Below, one piece after another: positions 13,100 to 45,409 of a stretch of DNA of 64,000 nt. Position 1 is the first letter of the stretch, and each line of letters starts with the position of its first letter. The notes beneath the pieces were generated by a model. It searched no databases and was not told where the DNA came from. It worked only from the letters and a program-made list of their open reading frames with translations. Both the position numbers and the translations under genes were made by a program. The stretch is from Liolophura sinensis (taxonomy: Eukaryota > Mollusca > Polyplacophora > Chitonida > Chitonidae): positions 74,639,005 through 74,703,004 of the forward strand of contig NC_088300.1 of assembly GCF_032854445.1 (NCBI RefSeq), in the 5' to 3' direction.

Positions 13100-13800
13100 G
13101 ATTCTTGGATGGAAGACAGAACGAAGTCGTGGAATGCTGAAGCAAAGCAATCGAATGATTGAACAAAGCTGTGGAACAACTGATGGAATGAAGTGGTGGA
13201 ACGATGCAAGAAAGTGATGACGCAATACTGTGAAATGATCGAGTCATGCCAGTGTTCCATGACTTTGCCCTATTGTGTCATTGCTAGCATTGTTCTATTA
13301 CTTTGCAGTACCGTGTCATCGCTTCACAGTATTGTTTTGATTGGCCCCGATGACTCGGTAGAGTGTCCGCTTTTGGGGGCGGTCAGGGTGAATCTTGGGT
13401 CACAGCTAAGACCTTAACACTGGAAGTTGTAGCTTCTTTACTTGACGCTCAAAATTAAGGGTATGGCGCAATGACTGGTTTACCCGTATCAGTATAATGG
13501 CTCGGGTGGGGCAGCTTACTTGCCTTCGGTAAGATGTCTCAGAAAAGCAGCACTAGATAAAAGAGCGGTGGAAATCCGTCTTGCAACAAGGAGGCACATT
13601 ACACATACATGTGCTCTAAGGACTCCTTCGTCGTCGTATAACTGATAAATTAAGTACGACATTAAACAATCAGAACTCACTCCGTATCGCTTTATTCAAT
13701 AACTTCATTCTGTCAAATCAGTCCATCACTTTGCAATATTGTGCCATTGCTTCTGACTGCTACGCCATTGCTTCGTCCCATTGTATGGCAATGGAACAAC
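13100..13800. repeat. Degenerate inverted repeat interrupted by a SINE
   Basis: Left part 13100-13245 and right parts 13255-13340 and 13684-13800 are built from short recurring blocks like ATTGTGCCATTGCTTC and its complement. For example CAATACTGTGAAATGATC near 13222 is nearly the reverse complement of CGCTTCACAGTATTG near 13320. The SINE at 13343 splits the right arm. Confidence 0.6.
13343..13683 (+). mobile_element. SINE family B, apparently full length
   Basis: About 340 bp. The tRNA-like head has a box-A-like TGACTCGGTAGAGTGTCCG and a box-B-like GGTGAATCTTGGG. The body contains ACTGGAAGTTGTAGCTTC, AATGACTGGTTTACCCG and GAGCGGTGGAAATCCGTC, and the 3' end is AAGTACGACATTAAACAATC. I recall similar sequences as common in molluscs. 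No clear target-site duplication was found. Confidence 0.75.
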
Positions 13801-14203
13801 TTTATTAGTTTTGATTAAATGACATGCAGTCAAACTCAGATGCAACTCAAACTGGATTATGCTGCTGAGACTGAGAGGTAACTTCGAATGCCTATTCTAA
13901 AAGACGGATCAGAAGCTAGAGACCACGTGATCTCCTTAGTAACAAACGGCGTAGGTGAAGAAAACTGTTCTCCCGACATCATTGCATGGGAAAATGCCTA
14001 TTTTTGAATCGCTGTCAGCGATCTTGTTTCCATTGGATTTATATAATTGTCAGCTTTCCAGATAGTCTGAGTGTTTTTGCAGAGCTTTCGTGGAGTTATT
14101 TTGTACATCTAGGCCTTACTGGTCGCTAGTGAATTGGCAAAAAGTGACCTTTTTCTCAATGCTTTAACATTTGTCGGCCATTTTGCTTTAGACGCGAAAG
14201 GAT

Positions 14204-14215
14204 GGTCACGTGACC
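14204..14215. promoter_or_regulatory. Palindromic E-box GGTCACGTGACC (CLEAR-type) upstream of HSPA9
   Basis: A perfect 12-base palindrome about 360 bases upstream of the HSPA9 start codon. Its core GTCACGTGAC matches the CLEAR/USF-type site bound by bHLH-ZIP factors (TFEB/TFE3, USF) in animals. Nearby are GCCATTTT (14178) and ATGGCG (14455), which resemble YY1 sites, and CGCTGCGCAC, which resembles half an NRF-1 site. Function is inferred from motif and position only. Confidence 0.45.
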
Positions 14216-14454
14216 GGCAACTTCCGACCCGTTTTAGTCTCTGCACCTGTGCTGAAACCCTTTGTCGGCTTCCACAGCTAATGTCTTCGAATGTTATGTT
14301 AGCAGCGCCTACAAATACTCTTGTGCTGAAAGTTGTTTTCAAATTCACCGTCATTTTCGGTGTAGATCACCTCTAAGTATCGCACTTACACCCATACGAG
14401 TCCAAATCATTAGAACTAAGGGAGGTAACTGTATTTTACTTTTTTTCTCTGAGG

Positions 14455-14478
14455 ATGGCGCTGCGCACAGTTTTCTGA
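14455..14478 (+). other. Possible 7-codon upstream ORF in the HSPA9 leader
   Basis: ATG at 14455 is followed by six sense codons and TGA (MALRTVF), about 100 bases before the HSPA9 start. It matters only if transcription starts upstream of it, which is unknown. The pyrimidine tract at 14437-14450 could be the initiation site. Confidence 0.3.
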
Positions 14479-14573
14479 CGCAAGCGCAGATTGACAGTGT
14501 TCACCACACGTGCGAGGGGCTCACGCAGGCTGAGGGAATTCAGTTTTTAGGAAGAAGAGTAGAGTATTTGAAA

Positions 14574-35816
<21,243 letters not shown>

Positions 35817-36990
35817 TGTCAGCCGGCAGCTGTTGTGTGCTGACGCTGTTGTTCCTGTTCTGACTGGGCTGTTAGTGGGATATCCGATTCGTGTGGGCGA
35901 GCTATCTGGGAACTGAACTAAATGTGATGTAGAACTGAGGTTGTGATCTCAAGTCTGTCACTCCAGCCCGTCAAACAGGATAGACTTCTAATTTATGGTC
36001 GCTTGGCCTACAGAACATGTACAGTGTTTAATTCCAGTAGCACTGTGTTTTGACTAGTGCTTTTGTCCAGGTAACTAGGGGAGGGGAGAGAGGGCGTTAA
36101 TAAACTGATGAACTCAATTATCACAGGTTAATATTTGAGTCTTGGACTGCTTTTGGGAGTGATGCTCATCAAACAGCCTGGAGACATACCTTGGGAATGG
36201 AATACATTGTCGACACTATGTTCATACCAACAGAAAAGAAACCACAGTTACTCTTCAAATACGAGCCTTTTCCCCAGTTTACGTGTGTCATCTATTGTGT
36301 TTGTTGGTGTGACACGATCATAGATTCAGTTAGATGTGATATTGATCTTGTATATAGCATCACCAAATATTAGTATAAATATTCTTTCTTGTACTATATG
36401 TCATAAGGCCAGAGTTGTACAGTGATTAAGGATGCAGCATTGTTTGAACATCTGGGGGAGTGGGGAAGGGAAGGGGATTGTCAATAGATTTTATGCAAGT
36501 CGTCTTGAATTTCCTTGACATACGTTGGTTATGAGAGTTCATAATTGTGATGGAATTTAGATAAAGAGTGTTTGTAATAAAAATGTAGAAGTCAAATATC
36601 TGAAGTTTAACATAGATATTGATGTTTGTCAGTAAATTTTATCATTTGTTTTCAAAGGCCTGTGCCAATGTACTTTTTATTGAGGTTAAAACAAAGATGA
36701 AGATGTAGACGTAATCAAGATGGTTTCTGGATTTCGTAGGGTCAGTTCCTACAACAAATAGAATTAATCCTCCATTGGGGACATTTTTCGTGCACATGCG
36801 TCAGGTAGTGGAGTTATTTTCTAAACAATCACTACGTGGCACTATTTTCTGTGAGATTGTGTGGAATACTACCACATTGCTGTTTACCCACTTTCTCAAA
36901 GCAGTATGTAGCCAGATCTTAAGTGTGATACATTTTCATTGATGTTATATCTCGCATTTCACTATCCATTTCCCCAGGTCTGCCAATAAA
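35817..36990 (+). other. HSPA9: HSPA9 3' UTR with candidate poly(A) signals
   Basis: Begins after the stop. AATAAA occurs at 36099-36104, 36576-36581 and 36985-36990. Which is used is unknown; the first would give a UTR of about 300 bases. Confidence 0.6.
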
Positions 36991-37099
36991 CATGATTCAT
37001 AAACGTATTTATCGGATATGACATCTAATTGTTCTCTTTTCGGAAATAATCTCCCATAAGACTGGTTTCATAAAATGTATCGTTACCTGCATCTAACCG

Positions 37100-37165
37100 C
37101 ATGGCAACCATGGTCGTGTGTTTTCCTTGAGCTATGCCTGGTTTCCACCCATCAGATGTTGGCCG
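37100..37165 (+). mobile_element. SINE family A, decayed central fragment
   Basis: Resembles the GCAACC...GGTCGTG, GCCTGGTTTCCACCCA and TGTTGGCCGCC blocks of the SINE; highly diverged. Confidence 0.45.
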
Positions 37166-37703
37166 CCTCCACACTGAAGATTTTACGCTGATATTGTACG
37201 ACACTTAGTTACTTGTGACGTGAAACCAGAACAAGGCTCTATTAACAATCGGAACCTAAGTGGATGTACATTGCCTATTTACATGACAAATGTGGAATTT
37301 GTCGTAATTATGCTTCCCTCTTGAAAGACACGGCCTATATGGGTATGGGTGTGTAGCGATTGCGTTTTGCAAACGAATCAGAGGACCATCCATGGTACAC
37401 GAAGTTGAGGCTAAAGTTGACCACATAAGAGGTTTGTAATTGGTGCACATCTTTTGGCTTATGGAATATTTCATATTCTGTGATTCCCCCAACCTTTGAT
37501 ACAGTTCATGGGTATTTAACGTTCATGGATACGTTTGTGATGCTTAACATCACTGACGGATTTGTTTAAATTTCGGGGATGAAGCCTATAGCCTGGTTAA
37601 AGCAGGCGCCTATTTTTCTGGCCACTACACAACCATGTTGAAAGTAGCCATATTTTGGACATATATACTCGTTCAATACAGTGACTGCATAGATATAAAT
37701 AAA

Positions 37704-37900
37704 CAGTGCAACAAACATAAGTTCCCACGAAAACGTTGTTTGATACCTCCATTGATATGTACCAGATAGCAGGGAAATTTTGCACACACCATCCCAGTGA
37801 GCCGGCGGACGTGGCATTTCAAGGATTAACGTGCAGTTGCAGTTGTGCGCTTTATGGAAAATTTCATAAAAGGAGTCAAGCAGATTGTTCACCGCCAAAT
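37704..37900 (+). repeat. Left terminal inverted repeat of the Tc1-like element
   Basis: Pairs with 39335-39531 in reverse complement with scattered mismatches and a short indel. Confidence 0.85.
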
Positions 37901-38113
37901 TTTGATATCAGAGAATTCATGTTACCACTCCTGAAATATTCGTGCCAGTGGGCATTAAGGACATGACACATACCACAAGAAATTCATGCGCTTAAACATG
38001 ACCTGCATCAGGTCTGAGATGGTCAATAACAGGTTCTCGGATCGGGTTCGCCCACATTACTGTCCACAAGTCTTGGGCAATCAATGTTGCACGTTTTGTG
38101 ACACTGGTATACC

Positions 38114-39249
38114 ATGCCTCGATTATGTAATACGGACAGGGCGTTTGCAATTGGCCTTTTGGAGGCTAACACCCCTATAAAACAGGTTGCACGTCGAATG
38201 GGGGTGACACCAAACGCCATTCGGAAATTGCGAGCGAAGTTTCTCGCATCGGGAGATGTCAAGGACCTGCCAAGAAGTGGAAGGCCCAGGGCAACCACGC
38301 AAAGACAAGATCGGCGAATCGTAAACGTCACACTAAGGAACAGGACGACATCAGGGATAAGGGTTTGAGTGTGCCACACCAAAAAAAAAAAAAAAAAAAA
38401 AAAAAAACCAATGCCATTTTCGACTCTAGCGCGGATTCAACTTGCTTGTCATATCACTTAACATCCATTTTGAATTGCAGAACTAGAGGTTCGAGATCAT
38501 GCTGGTGTCGGGGCAAGACGGTTGAGTGCCCAAACAATCAGGAAACGTCTAAAATCCGTCGGAGTACGTCCCGGGCGGCTGGTGAAAAACCCTTGTTTCT
38601 CCGCCGTCATAAGATAGCGCGTCTGCAATGGGCGACAAATCACGTTCGATGGACTAGACGGCAATGGGGCAACGTTCTTTTCATCGACGAAACTCGTGTG
38701 TGTCTCCGTCACGTTGATTCTAGGAGACGTGTGTGGCGTCGGCAGGGTGAACAGCCTACAGACTGCTGCGTACAGCCAGCAACGGCCTTTAGTGGTGACA
38801 GCGTAATGGTCAAGGCAGGCATCAATTTGACAGGCAAGACCGATCTGGTTCCTGTTGAGGGAAACTTGAACGTTGCTGGCTACGTTGCTCAAGTTCTCAG
38901 ACCTCATGTATGGCCCTACGCAGCCGCCGTTGGAGATGGATTTGTCTTCATGGACGACAATGCGCGTCCACATCGTGCAAAGATTGTGAATGACTTCTTC
39001 CAAACTGAAGGCATTGACCGGATCCAGTGGCCCGCATGTTCTCCGGATCTCAACCCCATCGAACATCTTTGAGATCAGTTGAAACAATCAGTTTATCGTC
39101 GAGTTGGAATGGAGTCCACTCTTGACGATTTGAGGCGCCACCTTCAGGAAGTGTGGTTAGCCATCCCGCAACGTCGTATCGCACGCCTCATCAACACAAT
39201 GCGAGCGCCCTGTCGAAATGTGATGCAATCTCGTGGCGGCTACACATGA
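38114..39249 (+). pseudogene. Tc1-like (DD34E) transposase, inactivated
   Basis: Known role: cut-and-paste transposase. The N-terminal part (38114-38368) is a helix-turn-helix domain with IKQVARRMGVTPNAIRKLRA and the RSGRPRATT linker. The catalytic part has LFIDETRV (first Asp), VFMDDNARPHRA (second Asp) and SPDLNPIEHL (Glu), with 34 residues between the second Asp and the Glu. Breaks: a roughly 110-bp segment with 27 A in a row (38381-38407) between the two parts, a frameshift near 38580-38595, and TGA at 39070-39072 where the family has Trp (IEHLW). The same frame then continues to TGA at 39247-39249. It cannot make a full protein as read, unless the inserted segment is an intron, and even then the stop and frameshift remain. 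Confidence 0.92.
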
Positions 39250-39334
39250 TATTGAAAACTACTGGTCATCTAGTCAAAATGATCGAATTTTGTGATAAAA
39301 TAAAGAATTGCCATTGAAAAATCTGGTTGACTCA

Positions 39335-39531
39335 TTTTATGAAATTTTCAAATAGACCGATTTTCAGTTTTCTCATGCCCATTAGCCCATAACTGCACCT
39401 GCACGTTAATCCTTGATATACCACGTCCGCCGGATTACTGGGATAGTGTGTGCAGAATTTCATTGCGATCTGGTACATACCACGGGAGATATCAAACAAC
39501 GTTTTGGAGGGAACTTACTTTTGTTGCACTG
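39335..39531 (-). repeat. Right terminal inverted repeat of the Tc1-like element
   Basis: Reverse-complement partner of 37704-37900; ends TTGTTGCACTG followed by TATA. Confidence 0.85.
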
Positions 39532-39767
39532 TATATATTGTTCTTCCACTTTCCAGTACATACTGTGATTTTTTTATTCATGGTCGACGAACTACCTATT
39601 GTCAATAGGCAGGCAAAAAAATGGCTGTTCAAGTCACATTGCTAACGTGTGTTCAAGGTCATTGACAGAGACAGGGTCAAAACGAGGGTTGGTAAGCCCG
39701 GTAACTGGTGTGACCGAGCATCAATGATTTCTGTGCATTTCCGTCTCATTAAAGTAACAAGACATTT

Positions 39768-40296
39768 GAAACCGTCCCATACCATCACTGCCCCGCAGCT
39801 AAAACACCGACGTCAAAGTAACGCTCACCCCGACGACGTTACACACGTTGACGCCCATATGAATGAGAAAAGTGGAAACGTGATTTATCCGTAAACTGTG
39901 CATTTGGCCACCAGTGTGCAGGACGCCAAATCTTGCATTGATGATGCTGTGGCGTCAACGACGGACGTATCGCGGGATGATGTGCGCAACACAATCCTTG
40001 CAGATGATTTCCTAAGGTTTGTGGGTTTATGCGACGATGGCCTAGAATGATTCGAGCGGTTTCTACGGGTCTTCGACGTCAGTTTATACGGTGTGTCAAG
40101 CGAATCCACTGATCTCCCGCAGGCGTCGCTTTCCGTGGACGTCCAGAGCGCAGACGATCCTTTACGTCCTGGAAAATTCTCTGGCGTGGGGCGAGCGCTG
40201 CTATGGTATTTCTGTGACAAACGCATCCGCCTTGCGACCTCCTGCGACAAGCATATCAACCGCCTGATTACGTTCGTTTAACGTCAGTTTTGGCAT
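39768..40296 (-). pseudogene. Second, different Tc1-like transposase remnant
   Basis: On the minus strand it starts MPKLTLNERNQAVDMLVAGG at 40296. After frame changes it reads RLRSGRPRKATPAGDQW and IRLTH (the linker), then ARIILGHRRINPQTL, QFTDKSRFHF (first catalytic Asp kept; the following Glu is Lys) and RRRGERYFDVG. There are internal stops, and the C-terminal third with the other catalytic residues is missing or unrecognisable beyond about 39768. It is distinct from the element at 37704 and faces the other way. Confidence 0.8.
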
Positions 40297-40690
40297 GGCG
40301 TCGAAATGCATGCCTTTATAAAAGACTGAATGGGTGAGCGTTTACAATGGTTTAAATTTGACTATCCACTGACACACAAAATTGGCAAGACAGAGCATGC
40401 GGAGTTGTTAAATACTCACCACCTAGCAAAAGTGTCACGTGGCCAGTGTGCTTTAGGTAAAGCGTAATTTATTCTGTAAATACGTATTCGGAGGTCGCGT
40501 ATAACGAAATTAATGTGAGATGTTCTTGTATAATCTAATTCTTATTCTGCAAACTTTAATGCATAGTAACTTTTTTGTCAAAGTCAAATTCTTTGCATGC
40601 TACTGCTACTACTATGTACTGTTCTTCAGTCATTGTATCCTTTGCTGGAAAATCGGCTCCTCGCACGCGGAAACATTGGCCACGGTAGTA

Positions 40691-40850
40691 CATCCATAAT
40701 GGTCACAATCTTTGCTTTGTCTACACGCGTCTGAGTTTTATAGTTTCATCAGCCTCCGAGTCATTATCCATATGGTGACAATCTCTGCTTTTGTCTACAC
40801 ACGTGTGAGTGTTATATTTTTATCAGAGTCGTCATCCATGGTGATAATAG
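40691..40850 (+). repeat. Two-copy tandem duplication, about 75 bp
   Basis: Blocks TCACAATCTTTGC/TGACAATCTCTGC, TTTGTCTACACRCGT and TTATCAG recur in two adjacent diverged copies. Confidence 0.7.
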
Positions 40851-40950
40851 CAACAAAAGATTGTAGACTAAATTACCTGCTGAATATGACAAGAACGTAA
40901 TGGTGAAAGATTACTAGCCGTCAAACCTAGGAGACTATCATGATGTGATC

Positions 40951-41108
40951 GCCTTGAGTTCAAGTCCAGCTCATAGTGGTTTCCTTTTTGCACGTGGGAA
41001 GGTCTGTGTGCAGCCCGCGGATGGAAGTGGGTTTCCCGTGGGCTCTGCTGTCTTTCCTTGGACCATAATCCTGGCCGTATTTCTCAGTATGGAGTAAAAC
41101 TTAAATAC
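40951..41108 (+). mobile_element. SINE family A, 5'-truncated
   Basis: Starts near the box-B region (GAGTTCAAGTCCAGCTCA), has CACGTGGGAAGGTCTG and CCATAATCCTGGCCG, and ends GAGTAAAAC without an AATAAA tail. Confidence 0.75.
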
Positions 41109-41189
41109 TGGCTGTCGAGAAAGTCAGTGAATGTTGGATGTGTGATGGAATGAAATGCTCATGAGAGCCTAGCTGAATCTACGGTATAA

Positions 41190-41301
41190 TACTTGATACA
41201 CCGTGTCGGCTTGATCATTGCGATAGTGCGTGTAAAATTTTATCCCGATCTGGCAACTATCTCGGGGTACCTAGCGCTTTGGAGGGAAGTTTTGTTGCAT
41301 G
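41190..41301 (+). mobile_element. Orphan inverted-repeat end related to the Tc1-like element
   Basis: Resembles the right inverted repeat (39413-39531) in the same order: CTTGATACACCGTGTCGGC, GCGATAGTGCGTGT, CCCGATCTGG, CTTTGGAGGGAAG and TTTTGTTGCA. No partner end was found nearby. Confidence 0.7.
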
Positions 41302-44300
41302 TTTATACTTTGAGCTGAGTAACTAAAAGCCTTAGAAATAAACAGAAAAAGGCCAGCATTTATACACCCGTCATGAAAAAATACGTAAGCCCGGCATGTA
41401 CTTGACCTGCACACAAAGGAAAATGTTAAGCACCCCTAAAATTCTACAATGACACGATTGGAATGCAAACTGGCACGATTGACTGAAAAACTGATCTTGC
41501 ACAGGGGAACGTAATCTGTAAAGGAACAACCCTATATCTAGTAAGAAAACACTGCACATGTCATTGGAGGTTACAATTTAATCCTGATATTGACACGGTT
41601 GTACGTGGGATTTCCAAACAAAAAGTAATGTCTTTCAAACATGGAACGCCATACGAAGGGGATATACTGCCTGCCTGAAACAAGTTGGTCCAACCAAGCC
41701 ACTCACTAATTGCTCCTTTATCAGCTTCTGTACGAACGTTCTCGCGTAAAGCATTGCTCACATGCACCGAAGCGCAACATACTGTAAATTAGATGTTTAT
41801 ACACAGCTTGGAAATATAAATAGCTCACAGTCAGTGGGAACTCCTATACTACTCTCACAAAATGAAATTCATTATAAAACTTTTGCCAAAAAACCAGGAG
41901 GTTTACCCTGGGCACTCTGATATCCTCTGTCCGTGACACTTTACGCCTTTACTGGATCTGCCGTTAAAGAATGTAAATCAAATTGTAGTACATATACCTT
42001 GTGATATGAGCACGTCGTGGTATCTTCCGTCACACAAGTGTCCATATCTATAAAACTGCATGTAAACATGGCGGGTCTCAAGGAAGATGTGTATACCTTG
42101 ACGCACTTGACGCAAGGGACGCAACGTGACACACGGGCGAACTGCTGTGTAATGTTTTTTTTAGATTATTCGATACCAACATAAGCCCGTGTTAACTAAG
42201 GGTCTGAACTTTAGGGGTTTAGTAGCTATATGAAATGTTGGAAGTAATTAAAGTAACCCTAAATCTGGTCAACTGGACATATGTCAAACAATTTCTTACG
42301 TTGCGACACTCATCAATAGAGAAAGTTACAGACACAGTATATTTATGTGAGTGAAAGCCTAGAAGCGTAAGCCACTGTTTCTATTTAGTGACGGGTTCCC
42401 AACTTTGGTGAGTGTCGAAACGATAGAAATTGTTTAACACATGTCCGGCTGACCGGATTTTGTGTTTTCTTTAATCTACTCCAGCTGGATGGCTCACAGT
42501 ATCAATTGTTTCGTCAGAACGAATTCAATATTCAGTTTGCAAACCTGCAGTTTTTGTGAAATGGTGAAAGCGCGCCAAATACGATGACTTTGAGCGAATG
42601 TGGAAGTTTTAAAATGAAATGTAACATTTCTGCAAACCGTATACTAAAGAAAAATACCTCTAAAGGTCGAAGTAGGCATCACTGAATAGACCACTTAAAA
42701 CTATACATAATTATGCTTTCATTTATCTCTTAGATTTTTGTCAAGAGAAAAATAGAAATAAAACCTTACTTCATATTGTAGTTTTCTTTTACTTCAAGTA
42801 CTGGTCAGAAAACAAATATCGTGAAGAAACCTGCTATATATGCTACACAACCTAGACTGTATGGACAACCATATTTTGGGCCACTGATGTAAAATGTTTA
42901 ATATTTAGATCATAAGTTTTGGTTATGCACGACCTTATCAACAGATGGAAATGAACAGATGGTGTTTTTTTCATTGAGGGCCAAGGAAAGAGATAGGTTC
43001 AGACAAGACTTGTTAGAGGGCTAAAGAAAAGCAGCATATATGACTACTGTACAGTGAATACAGATTTCGTCAAATACCGCGGTATACCTGCTAAACGCCA
43101 GTAATGCTTCATCAAGTTCCCTTTTTTAACATATGGCTTAAATATTACCGTTGGAAGAATCCACGAGATTCACCCTACCTCAAAGCTCTGTAAGTTTTAT
43201 AAATTATTTGCTAATATAATTTATTTACTTGCTTCATTGGTGTTTTACGCTGTCCTCAATAATATTTGACTTATACGACGGCGTGTTCTTTATATGGTTG
43301 GAGGAACCCCGGGGAAACTGACGACCTACCACAATTTTTTTGTAATTTAAATTGTACAGAATGCCAGAAACACGCTTTCTTTTAATGTCCTCTATATAAA
43401 CACTTAACGTTATCTATTTCCTCTCGGATATCTAAAAATTAGAAATTCAAATTCTTTTGTCATATTGCTCTGTACGATTGGAAAGTATATATTCACAGTT
43501 TACCTGTGTTTTTATTGTATTCAGATCTATGGTGATACACACACTAAATAAATTTGATCATTTAAGATTTGAACATGTTCGTAAAATTTTGGCCACAGTG
43601 ACGATATATTTTGAGGTTCACACTTTTCCTCGGTGCATTTTTTAATCTAGTAAATATCACACTTTAGAAAGTAAAATGTTCAGTTCACGGGAGAAGACAA
43701 TATTCTAGATTTATTATTATTACCAGTGAAGAAAGGCCACCTGAAGCGCGTCCAGCTTTTGCAGACATTTCTGAGACTTCATTCTCAGATTAACTTCATA
43801 ATGGGGTTTTACAGACTTCACAATTAGTCACGTGTTGCAAACGTCTATGGTATCACCTCTCTAAAGAGCCTTGCTTGAGTACTATTGGGTACAACCAATC
43901 AATCGATGTCACGACCCATTCCTCAAGTATATATTGTGTGTTTCCCTCAGGTAAGACCTTGAACCCAGTGATCACCTGTGAAAGAGCAAGCTAAATTCCT
44001 CACGTGTTATCCAACATGTTGAAATAGGGCAATTTCTGGAAAAGGTTCATCGAATTAGTGTAAATGCCTTTTTCGCGTGGTATTAACATCTGCGGATTTC
44101 GCGGCAAACACATTTCCGCGAAAATAAGGGCCATCGAATATAAAACCCATGTAAGAAATTTATTAATGTCGCATACGTTACAGTTATAAATTCGTTAAAA
44201 ACCACTACAGTTCTAATACTTTTTTCAAACACGTTAATTAGAAATACCTAATAAGAACGTATTCCGGCTTTCACAAATCCAGCTTTTGATCGCCAGTTAA

Positions 44301-45400
44301 TCTTGCTTTCTTTTAAGGAGGCTTAACTCCGCCTAAGTATTGCCACATTGCGATGTTGTTGTTGATTTATTGCCGCGGTTAGGGACATACAAATTGATAA
44401 TTTGTACTGGGCGTGATACTGTACATGATACGATATACATTCGATGAGAGAGGCAGTTTTTTTTATCGATTGTACTAGATCACCTTTCCGACGCGCCCGA
44501 TACATCGCTTGGGGGTTTCCGCACTTCAGACTTCCTTTTCATAATGATCATTTCTGAGAAATTTACTCAAATCTGCATGAGAAATAAACAGTGGGTTTTA
44601 TTTATATCACATTTAATCCTTCGTCGTCTCCCGGAGTAAGTGACACGAATATATGCTCACAAAGCAGGTAAGGACTTCGTCCTATTAAGATCTTCAACAG
44701 CCTTCAAAAGATTAAAAGTTTAGGAGGATTAACTTCATTTGTCTGATCAAGTTACCGTACTGTATAGAATTTTTATCACATCTTACAGGTATAAGTAAGT
44801 TTAAATGATAACATTGTTACTTGAATGCTTGAGTTGTTTTATTACTTGACGTTTCTGTGTTGAAATTTGATTTTCGTTTATCAGCTGTCCAAAAATTGTG
44901 CTAAGATCCGCCAAAGGTTATACCCGCGAATAAAAAGTCATTTACAGTACCTCCATGTGATGACGATATGTCATCGTGCAATTTTAACACTGAGGGCTTT
45001 AGATATCACAATACCGTGTCACCCTGGTATTCATGTGACAAGATGTATGAGGTCACCTATTTGTGAGAGAATTGGAACAGGTCGAGAATTTTAGAAAGAA
45101 CTAACGTATAATTAACAGAAATTTATCGGCCCTATATACATCAGAGCATGCGCTGGGAACTGTTGCAGACGGTACACAAATGGTTTAACATTTGAAATCG
45201 TTTGCACATACATCAACCGGGCCTAATGGTTTTGAAGGAATGCTCTACAAACAACGATTCGTGAGAAGTGCACATAAAAGATATATTTGGGAAGGTTAAC
45301 AGGAATCTTAAATAATCCGAATAAAAGTAAAAGTCGTTCAAAGTCAATGGTGTGTAAAAATTGTGTTTTCAACGATTTAACGAGAAAACATATTCAGGGA
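41302..45400. other. Intergenic region without recognised genes
   Basis: Only short incidental reading frames. A SINE fragment lies at 43222. Confidence 0.6.
43222..43330 (-). mobile_element. SINE family A, 3' fragment, minus strand
   Basis: TTATTTACTTGCTTCATTGG, TGTTTTACGCTGTCCTC and TTATACGACGGCG are the reverse complement of the SINE 3' half. Confidence 0.75.
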
Positions 45401-45409
45401 GAAGGTTGT

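Larger units (their letters stand above)
37704..39531 (+). mobile_element. Tc1/mariner-like DNA transposon with long terminal inverted repeats
   Basis: 1828 bp. The left end starts CAGTGCAACAAA and the right end finishes TTTTGTTGCACTG, with inverted similarity continuing for about 200 bp (37704 to about 37900 against about 39335 to 39531). Shared blocks include AACGTTGTTTGATA, GGCGGACGTGG and CAAGGATTAACGTGCAG. The right flank begins TA, and the left flank is AA instead of the expected TA duplication. It encloses one transposase gene, now broken. Confidence 0.9.

Noticed and set aside
14262-14573. In-frame extension of HSPA9 upstream of 14574
   Set aside because: It would add over 100 residues that do not look like a mitochondrial presequence; 14574 gives a typical one.
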